A DNA stretch of 64,000 nucleotides, taken from contig NZ_RQHW01000002.1 of the NCBI RefSeq assembly GCF_004770995.1, positions 124,001-188,000 of the forward strand, given 5' to 3'. The DNA comes from Leptospira idonii. Lineage in GTDB: Bacteria; Spirochaetota; Leptospiria; Leptospirales; Leptospiraceae. The first letter of the stretch is position 1, and each line of letters begins with the position of its first letter. Of this stretch, positions 1 through 7,248 are shown piece after piece. Both the position numbers and the translations under genes were made by a program. A model generated the notes under the pieces. The model was not told the DNA's origin and made no database searches. It was given only the letters and a program-made list of their open reading frames with translations.

Positions 1-748
1 ATTCGATTCCAAGGGCAATCTTATCGTCGCTGATGCCTACAAAGGTCTTTTGAGTTTATCCAAAGAAGGCACACTCTCCGATTTGACTACATCCTATCAG
101 GGAGAGAAATTTAAATTTACCGACGATATGGATATCGCTAAAGACGGAAAAATTTATTTCACCGATGCGAGTATCTACGAACAAAAGGAATATCTTCTCG
201 ATCTTTTGGAATCGAGACCTTACGGCAGACTTTTTGTTTTCGATCCTAAAACGAAAGAAACAAAACTTTTGTTAGATGGGTTGTATTTCGCAAACGGAGT
301 CGCTTTGTCCAAAAACGAAGATTTTATACTGATCAATGAAACCTACCGATATAAAATTTCCCGTTATTGGCTCAAAGGCAAGAAGGCGGGAACCAAGGAA
401 GACTTTATCGTAAACCTTCCCGGTTTTCCGGACAACATCACCAGAAATCATAAAGGGGAGTTTTGGGTGGCTCTGTTTACCGTAAGAAACGATCGTATGG
501 ACAAAATGCACCCTTCCGCTTTTCTCAAAAAACTCACCTCGAACCTTCCTAAGTTTTTATGGCCTAAAGCGGAACCTTACGGTTTTGTTTTGAAGTTGGA
601 TGAAAACGGAAACGTAATTTCCACTCTCCAGGATCCGGGAGGAGAGGTTTTGAAGGAAATTACAAGCGCCATCGAAAAAGACGGATATTTGTATTTGGGA
701 AGTTTGTATTCGGATCGAATCGGTAAACTTAAATTAAACGACAAATAA
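1..748 (+). CDS. Strictosidine synthase / SMP-30-like beta-propeller protein (5' truncated by window)
   Basis: The open frame runs in from the window edge (frame 2), so only the C-terminal ~248 residues are seen; the TTG at position 50 is internal. The translation has the blades of a six-bladed propeller hydrolase: GNLIVADA, then DDMDIAKDGKIYFTDAS, then NLPGFPDNIT followed by GEFWVAL. These match the strictosidine synthase/APMAP and SMP-30 families, which bind a divalent metal at the propeller centre and often cleave lactones or esters. It resembles the two lipoproteins at 4091 and 7245. The substrate is unknown. It ends 3 bp from the stop of the converging DinB gene. Confidence 0.8.
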   Translation, partial: FDSKGNLIVADAYKGLLSLSKEGTLSDLTTSYQGEKFKFTDDMDIAKDGKIYFTDASIYEQKEYLLDLLESRPYGRLFVFDPKTKETKLLLDGLYFANGVALSKNEDFILINETYRYKISRYWLKGKKAGTKEDFIVNLPGFPDNITRNHKGEFWVALFTVRNDRMDKMHPSAFLKKLTSNLPKFLWPKAEPYGFVLKLDENGNVISTLQDPGGEVLKEITSAIEKDGYLYLGSLYSDRIGKLKLNDK

Positions 749-751
749 AAG

Positions 752-1258
752 TCATTTCGAATCTTTAGGAGGGATCCAAGCCAAATCGGTCACACCGTAA
801 TTTATCCCTAATCGATGTAAAATGGAAGTGGCTTGGCTTCTATGATGGGTTTGATGGTTGAATAAATGGGAGACTAGAAGCCAAGTCGGTTTTGAAATTT
901 CCGTTTTCAGAATATAACTATAAAACTTAAAATCGTTCTTCAGCCAATCTTCCTGAACATTTTGAAACCAGAATGAAATTTCCTCGTCCGTTTGTTTTCT
1001 CATTCGAATCCAGTCGTCTTTCGATTCCGCTAAAATGGATTTCGGGTCTTTCACCAAAACCTCTTTGCCTTTGAATCGATCCATCCAGGCTCGATCCGCA
1101 TAGAGAATATGGTTGAGGGTTCCTTTTAAGGAATGAAAAAAAGCATCTAAGTCTTGCGACCAATTTTCGTCAGAGATCCCTTTTATAACTTCAATTAGGT
1201 TTTTATTTTGCCATTCATTGTAACGGGACATTTCCGTGCAGTATTCTTTGGAAATCAT
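752..1258 (-). CDS. DinB-like (YfiT/DinB four-helix) family protein
   Basis: About 168 residues. The N-terminus (MSRYNEWQNKNLIEVI), a mid segment with LNHILYADRAWMDRF and a C-terminal LFNHQTHHRSQA give the three-His pattern of the DinB/YfiT metal-binding four-helix bundle. Members include thiol-dependent transferases and stress proteins of unknown substrate. The frame is open up to a TTG at 1297 next to the stop of the upstream gene, but the ATG at 1258 has a better ribosome site (TAGG about 7 nt ahead) and a more usual N-terminus. It is the last gene of a minus-strand operon behind the PhyH gene. Confidence 0.8.
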   Translation of the reverse strand: MISKEYCTEMSRYNEWQNKNLIEVIKGISDENWSQDLDAFFHSLKGTLNHILYADRAWMDRFKGKEVLVKDPKSILAESKDDWIRMRKQTDEEISFWFQNVQEDWLKNDFKFYSYILKTEISKPTWLLVSHLFNHQTHHRSQATSILHRLGINYGVTDLAWIPPKDSK

Positions 1259-1297
1259 ATAATACCTACATTCATTTAGTTTCGAAATTTCTTTCAA

Positions 1298-2065
1298 TCA
1301 CGATTCGTTTTGAGCATAATGATAGATTTCTCCATGGTTTAGTTGTTTCAATTCTTCTTCGTTCGGAAAATGTGAAAATGTTTTGATCGTGTTTTCCTTT
1401 TCCGGAAAATTCGTATAAAGGATGTCCAAAGACATTCTCTTCTGCGAATAGTTTCCTCTATGAATCAGATGGGCTGAAAAAACCAATAGATCTTTTCTTT
1501 CGTGGGGAATGAGAACGGAATTAGGAAGAGAGTTTGAATTCTTGGCATCTTTTAATTCTAATCTTACATTTTTTTCTTCCTCAGTATCCCATCTCGAATG
1601 AGAGCCCGGGATAAGTTCGATTCCAGGATCTGAAATGAGTGGAATTCGGAAGTGGAGCACAATATCTTTTTGAAGGATTCGAATTTGTTCTTCTTCATCA
1701 ACTCCCAGATATTGCACATCTCTATGCCAATAGGGAAGCCTGTTCTGATTTTCGGGTGTGAAGAAAACTTGAGTATTTAGAAAAAAGATTTTTTCTTCAG
1801 GAAACAGAGACTTTAAAATATGGAAGATTTTATTTTGAGAGATAAAATGAAACAAAGTTAGGCGGTCATTTCGATCCGAAGCTAGACTCGAGGAGGTAAG
1901 ATAGTTGGAGTTGACCGTATCTTTGTGAGAATGCAGTTTCAGCCATTCCGAATGGGGCTTTCGAATTGCATTTTCGAGAGAGGAAATTTCCGATTCGGAG
2001 AAAAAGTTTTTGAAAAGAAAATAACCTTCCTTTTCAAAAACTAATTTCTCTTTCTCGAATGTCAT
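1298..2065 (-). CDS. Phytanoyl-CoA dioxygenase (PhyH)-family Fe(II)/2-oxoglutarate oxygenase
   Basis: 255 residues. The iron-binding facial triad is visible: H114 and D116 in YWHRDVQ, and the distal His H202 in AHLIHRGNYS, with R210 placed to bind 2-oxoglutarate. ELIPGSHSRW is typical of the PhyH fold. Such enzymes hydroxylate lipids or small metabolites in the cytoplasm, and the substrate cannot be told from sequence. It starts 10 bp after a small lipoprotein gene and runs into the DinB-like gene, so all four minus-strand genes are probably co-transcribed. Confidence 0.85.
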   Translation of the reverse strand: MTFEKEKLVFEKEGYFLFKNFFSESEISSLENAIRKPHSEWLKLHSHKDTVNSNYLTSSSLASDRNDRLTLFHFISQNKIFHILKSLFPEEKIFFLNTQVFFTPENQNRLPYWHRDVQYLGVDEEEQIRILQKDIVLHFRIPLISDPGIELIPGSHSRWDTEEEKNVRLELKDAKNSNSLPNSVLIPHERKDLLVFSAHLIHRGNYSQKRMSLDILYTNFPEKENTIKTFSHFPNEEELKQLNHGEIYHYAQNES

Positions 2066-2075
2066 TGAATTGATT

Positions 2076-2474
2076 TTATTCGATCACTTCTCCCGAAATG
2101 GTCACGGTTCTTCTGGAAACGATGGCTCTGTTTGTCACAAACATATATTGCATTAAAGTCCCCAAAAATCGAATGACTGAATCTGTTGTGGCCTCTTCGC
2201 TTTTGATTCGTAAGTTTATGAATTTTTTCGCATTTGGAAATTCCTCATTGAGAGCTTCCTCCAAATTGAATTCTTGAGTGTTGACTAAGTCGAATGCTAC
2301 GAACGTCATTTTTCTCTCGATCACAAAACTTTTGGAAATTTCTCCTTCCGTTTTTTCATTGGAAAAAGATACGATCTTCGCATCCGGTTTGTATTTGATG
2401 GAGTATTCCGCACAGGAAATAAAAAGCTGGGAAACAAGAAGGGATAGGGACGCTATTTTTACCGTGAATTTCAT
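2076..2474 (-). CDS. Small predicted lipoprotein, function unknown
   Basis: 132 residues. A signal peptide of about 20 residues ends in the lipobox LFISC (Cys21), so the mature protein should be lipid-anchored. The C-terminal part (GTLMQYMFVTNRAIVSRRTV, then a beta strand) resembles the end of the neighbouring lipoprotein at 2474-2860 in layout, so the two may be diverged tandem paralogues. Its ATG overlaps the upstream stop in a TAATG junction, which implies coupled translation. No function is recognised. Confidence 0.7.
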   Translation of the reverse strand: MKFTVKIASLSLLVSQLFISCAEYSIKYKPDAKIVSFSNEKTEGEISKSFVIERKMTFVAFDLVNTQEFNLEEALNEEFPNAKKFINLRIKSEEATTDSVIRFLGTLMQYMFVTNRAIVSRRTVTISGEVIE

Positions 2475-2860
2475 TATTGCACCTTCCTTTTGTAAATGCT
2501 TCCTGTGATGATTACCGTATAAGGTCTGTAAAGTCCGAATAAAATAGCATCTAACAAACCATCAAGTGCCGTATATCTTTCAGTGATCTCTATGTCTCCG
2601 ATCGCATCGTAATTGTCATAGATCTCTTGGTTTAGAATTTCTTCCAGGGATTTGGAGTGAACAGGAACGGTTCCGTAAAATAAAAACTGTCTCATGTGAC
2701 TGACTTCAAAATTTCTCACAAGAGTATAAGCAGGATCGTTTTTAAATGTAGAGAGTCGAATGGGTTTATCGACATTACGAAGCAGTCTGTATTTCGTTTC
2801 CGCACAATTCGCCATTAGAAGAGCGAATAGGGAAACTAACAATAGAGAGGTTTTTTTCAT
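2474..2860 (-). CDS. Small predicted lipoprotein, faintly Bor/Iss-like
   Basis: 128 residues. The signal peptide ends in LMANC (Cys19). The C-terminus (DGLLDAILFGLYRPYTVIITG) recalls the hydrophobic 'G-x-L-G-x-Y-x-P' tail of the Bor/Iss lipoprotein family, but the resemblance is weak and may be chance. It is the first gene of the minus-strand operon lipoprotein-lipoprotein-PhyH-DinB. Its promoter should lie in the 186-bp divergent gap shared with the MarR gene. Confidence 0.65.
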   Translation of the reverse strand: MKKTSLLLVSLFALLMANCAETKYRLLRNVDKPIRLSTFKNDPAYTLVRNFEVSHMRQFLFYGTVPVHSKSLEEILNQEIYDNYDAIGDIEITERYTALDGLLDAILFGLYRPYTVIITGSIYKRKVQ

Positions 2861-3008
2861 AAGTAAGTTCCTTTTGGATTTTCGTAGGAAGATTCAAACT
2901 TTTTAATTAATGAAATCATAAAATGATCTCTTGTCGAAGATGTGGTATTCTCCCTGAATTACCAGTATTTTTCGGACAAATCTCTATGTTTTGTTTGGTG
3001 CTTTTTGT

Positions 3009-3046
3009 TTGACAAGTAACTGTCATATTGACAATATGTTGTCAAT
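3009..3046 (+). promoter_or_regulatory. Tandem inverted repeats, probable MarR autoregulatory operators
   Basis: Two similar palindromes lie side by side just before the MarR start: TGACA-N6-TGTCA at 3010-3025 and ATTGACA-N6-TGTCAAT at 3027-3046. Their centres are 19 bp apart. The first also supplies a TTGACA -35-like hexamer (3009-3014). Short palindromes overlapping the promoter are the usual targets of MarR dimers. That this MarR binds them is inferred from position. Confidence 0.65.
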
Positions 3047-3502
3047 ATGAGTCGACTCAGTCCTCAAGGCAGTTCGTTTTCGGAAATCGTGATAGAGATC
3101 TTCCGTCTGAATCGTCTTCTTTTGGATGCGGGGGATGAAATTACAAAGCCGGTCGGTTTGAGCAGTGCCAAGTGGCAGGTTTTGGGAGTTGTGGAGCACG
3201 GCGCTTGCTCCATGACAGATGTAGCTCGTATAATGGGTCTTACTCGCCAAGGAGTTCGTCAGACTGCGAACATGCTTGTGAAAGAAGGAATGATTCAATT
3301 TGTAGATAATCCGAATCATTTACGTTCCAAACTGATGGAGATCACACCTAAGGGAAAAATTGCGCTGGATTATATCCATAAACATCATGCTAAATGGGCA
3401 GATAAGATCGGAAACAAACATAATTCGAAAACATTGCAGATTGTATTGAATGAGTTACGTGCTCTCCAAACCAGTTTGGTAGAACATGAATTCCATATAT
3501 AA
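3047..3502 (+). CDS. MarR-family transcriptional regulator
   Basis: 151 residues with the MarR winged-helix layout: SAKWQVLGVVEHG, then the HTH CSMTDVARIMGLTRQGVRQT, the wing around NPNHLRSKLMEITPKGK, and C-terminal dimerisation helices. MarR proteins usually repress neighbouring genes until a small phenolic or oxidising ligand binds. No Shine-Dalgarno sequence precedes the ATG because the palindrome runs right up to it, so the mRNA may be leaderless or very short-leadered. The VOC gene follows after 17 bp and is a likely co-regulated partner. Confidence 0.9.
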   Translation: MSRLSPQGSSFSEIVIEIFRLNRLLLDAGDEITKPVGLSSAKWQVLGVVEHGACSMTDVARIMGLTRQGVRQTANMLVKEGMIQFVDNPNHLRSKLMEITPKGKIALDYIHKHHAKWADKIGNKHNSKTLQIVLNELRALQTSLVEHEFHI

Positions 3503-3519
3503 ATTAAAAGGCGGTTTTT

Positions 3520-4011
3520 ATGAAGGCTGAAACGTTAATTCCTGTTCTACCGTGTTTTTCTTTGAAAACAAATCTAAGCTTTTATATGAACTTGGGATTT
3601 GAGATTTTATACCAAAGAGAGGGAGACTCTCCCTATGCATCCGTTGCATGGAAGGGAATTGAAATTCATTTTTTCGAGATGAGGGAAATGGATCCTCGCA
3701 CTTCCTACGGCGCCTGCCATATTTCATCCACAAACGTGGAAGGTTTGTACGAAAGTTTTCTTAAATTTTTAAAAAGAAACGGAAACGAAATGCCTCAGTT
3801 CGGAATTCCCAAAATGACATCCTTGCAAAAATCTCCTTGGGGAGGACAAGGGTTCGAACTTGTGGATCCGGGCGGAAATAGAATTCACTTCGTTCAAAGA
3901 ATTGAGCAAAGATTAGGTGAAGATGCTGCTGCCGTAGAAAGAGAAACTGACTCTCAAAAAAACGGCGAAAGGGAAGCGGATCTATTCAAAGTGATTTTCC
4001 CTTTTTGGTGA
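3520..4011 (+). CDS. VOC-superfamily (glyoxalase/bleomycin-resistance-like) protein
   Basis: 163 residues with the paired beta-alpha-beta-beta-beta modules of the vicinal oxygen chelate fold: LIPVLPCFSLKTNLSFYMNLGF, a mid GIEIHFFEM, then WGGQGFELVDPGGNRIHFVQ. The final ~35 residues are charged and lie outside the fold. Members act as bleomycin-type drug binders, glyoxalases or dioxygenases. With a MarR gene directly upstream, a detoxification role is plausible but not shown. The ribosome site is GGCGG about 7 nt before the ATG. Confidence 0.8.
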   Translation: MKAETLIPVLPCFSLKTNLSFYMNLGFEILYQREGDSPYASVAWKGIEIHFFEMREMDPRTSYGACHISSTNVEGLYESFLKFLKRNGNEMPQFGIPKMTSLQKSPWGGQGFELVDPGGNRIHFVQRIEQRLGEDAAAVERETDSQKNGEREADLFKVIFPFW

Positions 4012-4040
4012 AATTAAAAAATACATTCTAATTTCTTCAC

Positions 4041-4084
4041 ATACCGGAATCGTTCAAGCGGCATATTCTTCCTTGTTTTAGAAT
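4041..4084 (+). promoter_or_regulatory. Shared 20-bp motif plus -10-like element upstream of the propeller lipoprotein gene
   Basis: ATACCGGAATCGTTCAAGCG (4041-4060) matches 18 of 20 bases of the segment at 6286-6305 before the M24 peptidase gene. In both places a TAG-type -10-like hexamer (here TAGAAT, 4079-4084) begins 19 bp after the motif ends. An activator site overlapping a weak -35 region would look like this. The AraC-type regulator encoded at 5476 is the obvious candidate, by position only. Confidence 0.6.
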
Positions 4085-4090
4085 GAAAGT

Positions 4091-5377
4091 ATGAAGCATG
4101 CAAAAACGTTTTCGACTTTCTTTATCGCTTTTCTCGCATTATGGAATTGCCTTTCTTTCCCTGAAGATCATTTTAAAAAACAAATTCAGGAACCTGTGAA
4201 CTTCCCTTATAATGAAAGAATTCTTCGGATCAAAGACTCTCAAGATCTTAGTAAAAAAGGGCTTCTGAATTTAATTCCGAATGTGCCTGCACAAGATGAA
4301 ATTCTTTTACAGGAAGATCTAGGCCGTGCCTTCACCGCATCGATGGACGGAAATATTTGGATCTTGGATCTGAAAAAAAATCAGGCGGAAGTTTTTGTTA
4401 AAACTCCTTTGATGCCGGGAGGAATGGTGCTTCATCCTAAAAATTCCGATTTGATCTACTTCTGTGCTTCCAGGGGAAGTAAGGAAGATTCGGTCGAACC
4501 GAACGGACCGGGAATTTACGAACTTAAAATTTCCACCAAATCGATCCGAAAGATTGCGGATAGAGTTCCCCTGGGTCCCAAGGATAAAATACAAAACTCA
4601 AAAAGTCGATTGGGCAGTTTGTATCCTTCCAACAAACAACCCACGCTTGCTTTCGCTGAGATGAATGATTCCAACAGCAGAATGGTGGAGAAGGCGGATG
4701 ATTTGGCGATCAGCAGCGACGGGGAAAGAATTTATTTCACGGAACCTTACGATCATAAAGGTGCTATTTTGGGAGTGAGTGATCAATCCCGCAACGAAGC
4801 TTTGAGTTTGGGGAAAAACGGCAATGTTTGGAAACTCGATCTGAAAAAGAAATCGGCAAGCCTTGTTGCGCATAATTATTCTTATGTGGACGGAATCCTG
4901 TTGGAATATTCTTCTAAGCAAACGATAGAGACTTCTATTTTACTGAACGAAGTGTCGCAATTTCGACTGATCCGAATGCATTTATCCGGAGAGAAAGCGG
5001 GAGAGGATGAAGTGGTGATCGAAGGTCTTCCCGGTTTTCCTGACGGTATGGACAGGGATGCGGAAGGAAGGGTATGGGTCGCTTTGGTTTTCGAAAGATC
5101 CAAACTTGTGACATGGCTTCATAATCATCCTTTCTGGAAAGGATTGGCATTGTACATTCCTCAAAAATGGCAGCCTGTATCCCGCAAAACGGGACTACTT
5201 GTCCTTTCCAAAGATGGTAAACAACCGTTATATTATGGAATGCACGACGGCTCCTTGTTCTCTACACTCATCGTGGTGATTCCAGGTAAGGAAAGGGTTT
5301 ATTTCGCAGTCTACGAAAAGGACTATAAAGGGCTGAACGTCATTCCTTATCCGCTACCATCTTCTGCGACTCAATGA
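4091..5377 (+). CDS. Strictosidine synthase / SMP-30-like beta-propeller lipoprotein
   Basis: 428 residues. The N-terminus is a signal peptide ending LALWNC (Cys20), a spirochaete-style lipobox, so the protein is probably anchored to the inner or outer membrane. The body carries propeller blades (DDLAISSDGERIYFTEPYD, VDGILLEYS, GLPGFPDGMDRDAEGRVWVAL) shared with the proteins at 1 and 7245. Family members are metal-dependent lactonases, esterases or strictosidine-synthase relatives. The substrate is unknown. A good intrinsic terminator follows, so it is probably transcribed alone from the motif-bearing promoter upstream. Confidence 0.8.
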   Translation: MKHAKTFSTFFIAFLALWNCLSFPEDHFKKQIQEPVNFPYNERILRIKDSQDLSKKGLLNLIPNVPAQDEILLQEDLGRAFTASMDGNIWILDLKKNQAEVFVKTPLMPGGMVLHPKNSDLIYFCASRGSKEDSVEPNGPGIYELKISTKSIRKIADRVPLGPKDKIQNSKSRLGSLYPSNKQPTLAFAEMNDSNSRMVEKADDLAISSDGERIYFTEPYDHKGAILGVSDQSRNEALSLGKNGNVWKLDLKKKSASLVAHNYSYVDGILLEYSSKQTIETSILLNEVSQFRLIRMHLSGEKAGEDEVVIEGLPGFPDGMDRDAEGRVWVALVFERSKLVTWLHNHPFWKGLALYIPQKWQPVSRKTGLLVLSKDGKQPLYYGMHDGSLFSTLIVVIPGKERVYFAVYEKDYKGLNVIPYPLPSSATQ

Positions 5378-5389
5378 GAAAATAAAATG

Positions 5390-5422
5390 ACTCCGTAAAC
5401 CTTCTTACGGAGTTTAATTTTT
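5390..5422 (+). terminator. Rho-independent terminator
   Basis: A 9-bp stem, ACTCCGTAA (5390-5398) with TTACGGAGT (5405-5413), has a 6-nt loop and is followed by TTAATTTTT. It ends the propeller lipoprotein transcript before the AraC gene. Confidence 0.85.
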
Positions 5423-5475
5423 ACGAATAAACTGGTTGAATGGAATGAATGTAGGAGGAACATCTGAACTTGTAG

Positions 5476-6273
5476 ATGGATTCCGAAAACAAAAGCATTC
5501 TCTACTTATGGAACAGCCGGGTGATGTTCACGACGAACGCCATGCAAACCGATTTCCATGCGCATTATGCGGCTACTTTAGCGGTATCATTGGATAAAAA
5601 GATCTGCATTGAAACGGAGAAAGGAAAAGAGGAATACCGAGCCGCACTTGTAGGGCCGAATACCTTTCATAGAACGGTTTCTCCCGGAGTGGAAATGATC
5701 GCTCTTCTCATCGATCCGGAAACTTACGAATATGGCTCCATTGCGGGAGTCGTAGGAGCGGAAGAAGTGAAAAAATTAGACTTCACCGCTTTTGAACCGT
5801 TAGTTGAAAGATTATGGAATTTGTATTCGGGAAATGTAAGCGATCAGGAAGCTTGGGATCTTCATCTGGATCTTCTTCGCTGCGTATATCCTTTCCGTAA
5901 ATTGGAAAAGAACGTAGACGAAAGAATCAAAAAAATCGCTCATAAAATCAGAACCGAACTTCCTGACAGTATTCGTATGAAGGAAATCGGGCAAGGGTTT
6001 TCCATTTCGGAAGACAGACTGATCCGTCTCTTTAAGGAAAATTTAGGCATTCCTTTGAGAAGATATCTTCTATGGGTTCGTCTTTTAACGGCAGTTAAAG
6101 TTTTAAAGGAAGGTAAAAATTTGACGGAAGTGGCTCATCTGGCAGGATTTTCCGATTCCGCTCATTTCACCAGAACCTTTAAGGAGAATTTCGGTTTTGT
6201 GCCTTCTCTATTCTTCGGTCATCTCAAATCTGCGGAAGTAAGATTTTGTGAATCAGATGATCGGGTCTTCTGA
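5476..6273 (+). CDS. AraC-family transcriptional regulator
   Basis: 265 residues. The C-terminal ~100 residues hold two helix-turn-helix units: MKEIGQGFSISEDRLIRLFK, then LTEVAHLAGFSDSAHFTRTF, the AraC signature. The N-terminal ~130 residues begin with a cupin-like segment (DFHAHYAATLAVSLD), likely the effector-sensing part. An in-frame TAG sits directly before the ATG at 5476, so no longer start exists, yet the strong GGAGG is 17 nt upstream, an unusual spacing. Set between two propeller genes and the peptidase gene, it probably controls them. Confidence 0.9.
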   Translation: MDSENKSILYLWNSRVMFTTNAMQTDFHAHYAATLAVSLDKKICIETEKGKEEYRAALVGPNTFHRTVSPGVEMIALLIDPETYEYGSIAGVVGAEEVKKLDFTAFEPLVERLWNLYSGNVSDQEAWDLHLDLLRCVYPFRKLEKNVDERIKKIAHKIRTELPDSIRMKEIGQGFSISEDRLIRLFKENLGIPLRRYLLWVRLLTAVKVLKEGKNLTEVAHLAGFSDSAHFTRTFKENFGFVPSLFFGHLKSAEVRFCESDDRVF

Positions 6274-6285
6274 AATTTTTTATAA

Positions 6286-6329
6286 ATACCGGATTCATTC
6301 AAGCGAAACATATTCAAGTCTGTTAGTCT
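6286..6329 (+). promoter_or_regulatory. Second copy of the shared 20-bp motif, upstream of the M24 peptidase gene
   Basis: ATACCGGATTCATTCAAGCG (6286-6305) pairs with the copy at 4041-4060. A TAGTCT hexamer at 6324-6329 sits 19 bp after it, the same distance as TAGAAT at the first site. CATATTC follows both copies, offset by 2 bp. Confidence 0.6.
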
Positions 6330-6360
6330 TGTTTTTATTAAAAACAAAGAAGAATAGATT

Positions 6361-7248
6361 ATGCCATTACCCAGAGAAAAAGGACTACTATCCAAACTTT
6401 TTTCCAAAATGTCCAGGTATCGTTCCGAATCGATTCGGATGCCTTCAGAGGATGAAAAGGCCGGTTTTTTAAAAGCGCAAAGGCTGGCGTATCAATGTGT
6501 TACGGAAACGGAAAAGGAAATGAAGGAAGGATGGACCGAACTTCAGACCGCCAAATATATGGATACTTTCTTGAGAGATCACGGAGTAAAAGTATTTCTG
6601 CATCGCCCCTTTGCTTGGTTTGGCGATCATGCACGTTTCGACGGTTATAAACGATTCACTCAATTTCATCCCGGTAAAAGAACTTTAGTCGCGAACGAAC
6701 CCTTTATACTGGATGTTTCTCCCGTCGTGGAGGGATACATCGGTGATATAGGATATTCTTCCTGTTTGACTCCTAGTGAGGAGCTGGACCAAGGAATGGA
6801 ATATCTTCTTCAGCTTCGTAAAAAAATCCCTGAATACTTTTCTTCTTCTATGAGTGCTTCGGAGATTTGGTGGAAGATAGATAAAGAAGCAAAAGAAAAC
6901 GGTTTCGATAATGTTCATTCTTTGTATCCTTTTGCCGTGTTGGGTCATCGCATCTATAAGGTGCATCTCCCTAAGATTTCATTTCCGTTGCTTCCTGTTA
7001 GTTTTGCAAGTTGGTTCAGTCTGCAAGGCTCGTATGAGTTTTTGACCCACAAAGTGCTTCCTGAACTTTTGACTCCGGATCATGAGGGAGACAAGGTGGG
7101 TTTGTGGGCAGTCGAACCTCATTTGGGAAGAGGGAAAGTCGGTTTTAAGTTCGAAGAGATCCTTGTGGTCGAAAAAGACAAAGCCTATTGGCTGGATGAG
7201 GAAGTTCCTCATGTACAAAGAAAAAGGAAATTACAAGAAACAAAATGA
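6361..7248 (+). CDS. M24-family metallopeptidase (Xaa-Pro aminopeptidase-like)
   Basis: 295 residues with the pita-bread fold. All five expected metal ligands can be placed: D118 (FILDVSP), D129 (GYIGDIGYS), H196 (VLGHRIYK), E252 (WAVEPHLG) and E265/266 (FKFEEILVV). The usual N-terminal creatinase-like domain is absent, so it is a single-domain member like methionine aminopeptidase. It may act on a peptide or an amide-like small molecule. The stop overlaps the ATG of the next propeller lipoprotein (ATGA), so the two are one operon under the 6286 motif. Confidence 0.85.
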   Translation: MPLPREKGLLSKLFSKMSRYRSESIRMPSEDEKAGFLKAQRLAYQCVTETEKEMKEGWTELQTAKYMDTFLRDHGVKVFLHRPFAWFGDHARFDGYKRFTQFHPGKRTLVANEPFILDVSPVVEGYIGDIGYSSCLTPSEELDQGMEYLLQLRKKIPEYFSSSMSASEIWWKIDKEAKENGFDNVHSLYPFAVLGHRIYKVHLPKISFPLLPVSFASWFSLQGSYEFLTHKVLPELLTPDHEGDKVGLWAVEPHLGRGKVGFKFEEILVVEKDKAYWLDEEVPHVQRKRKLQETK

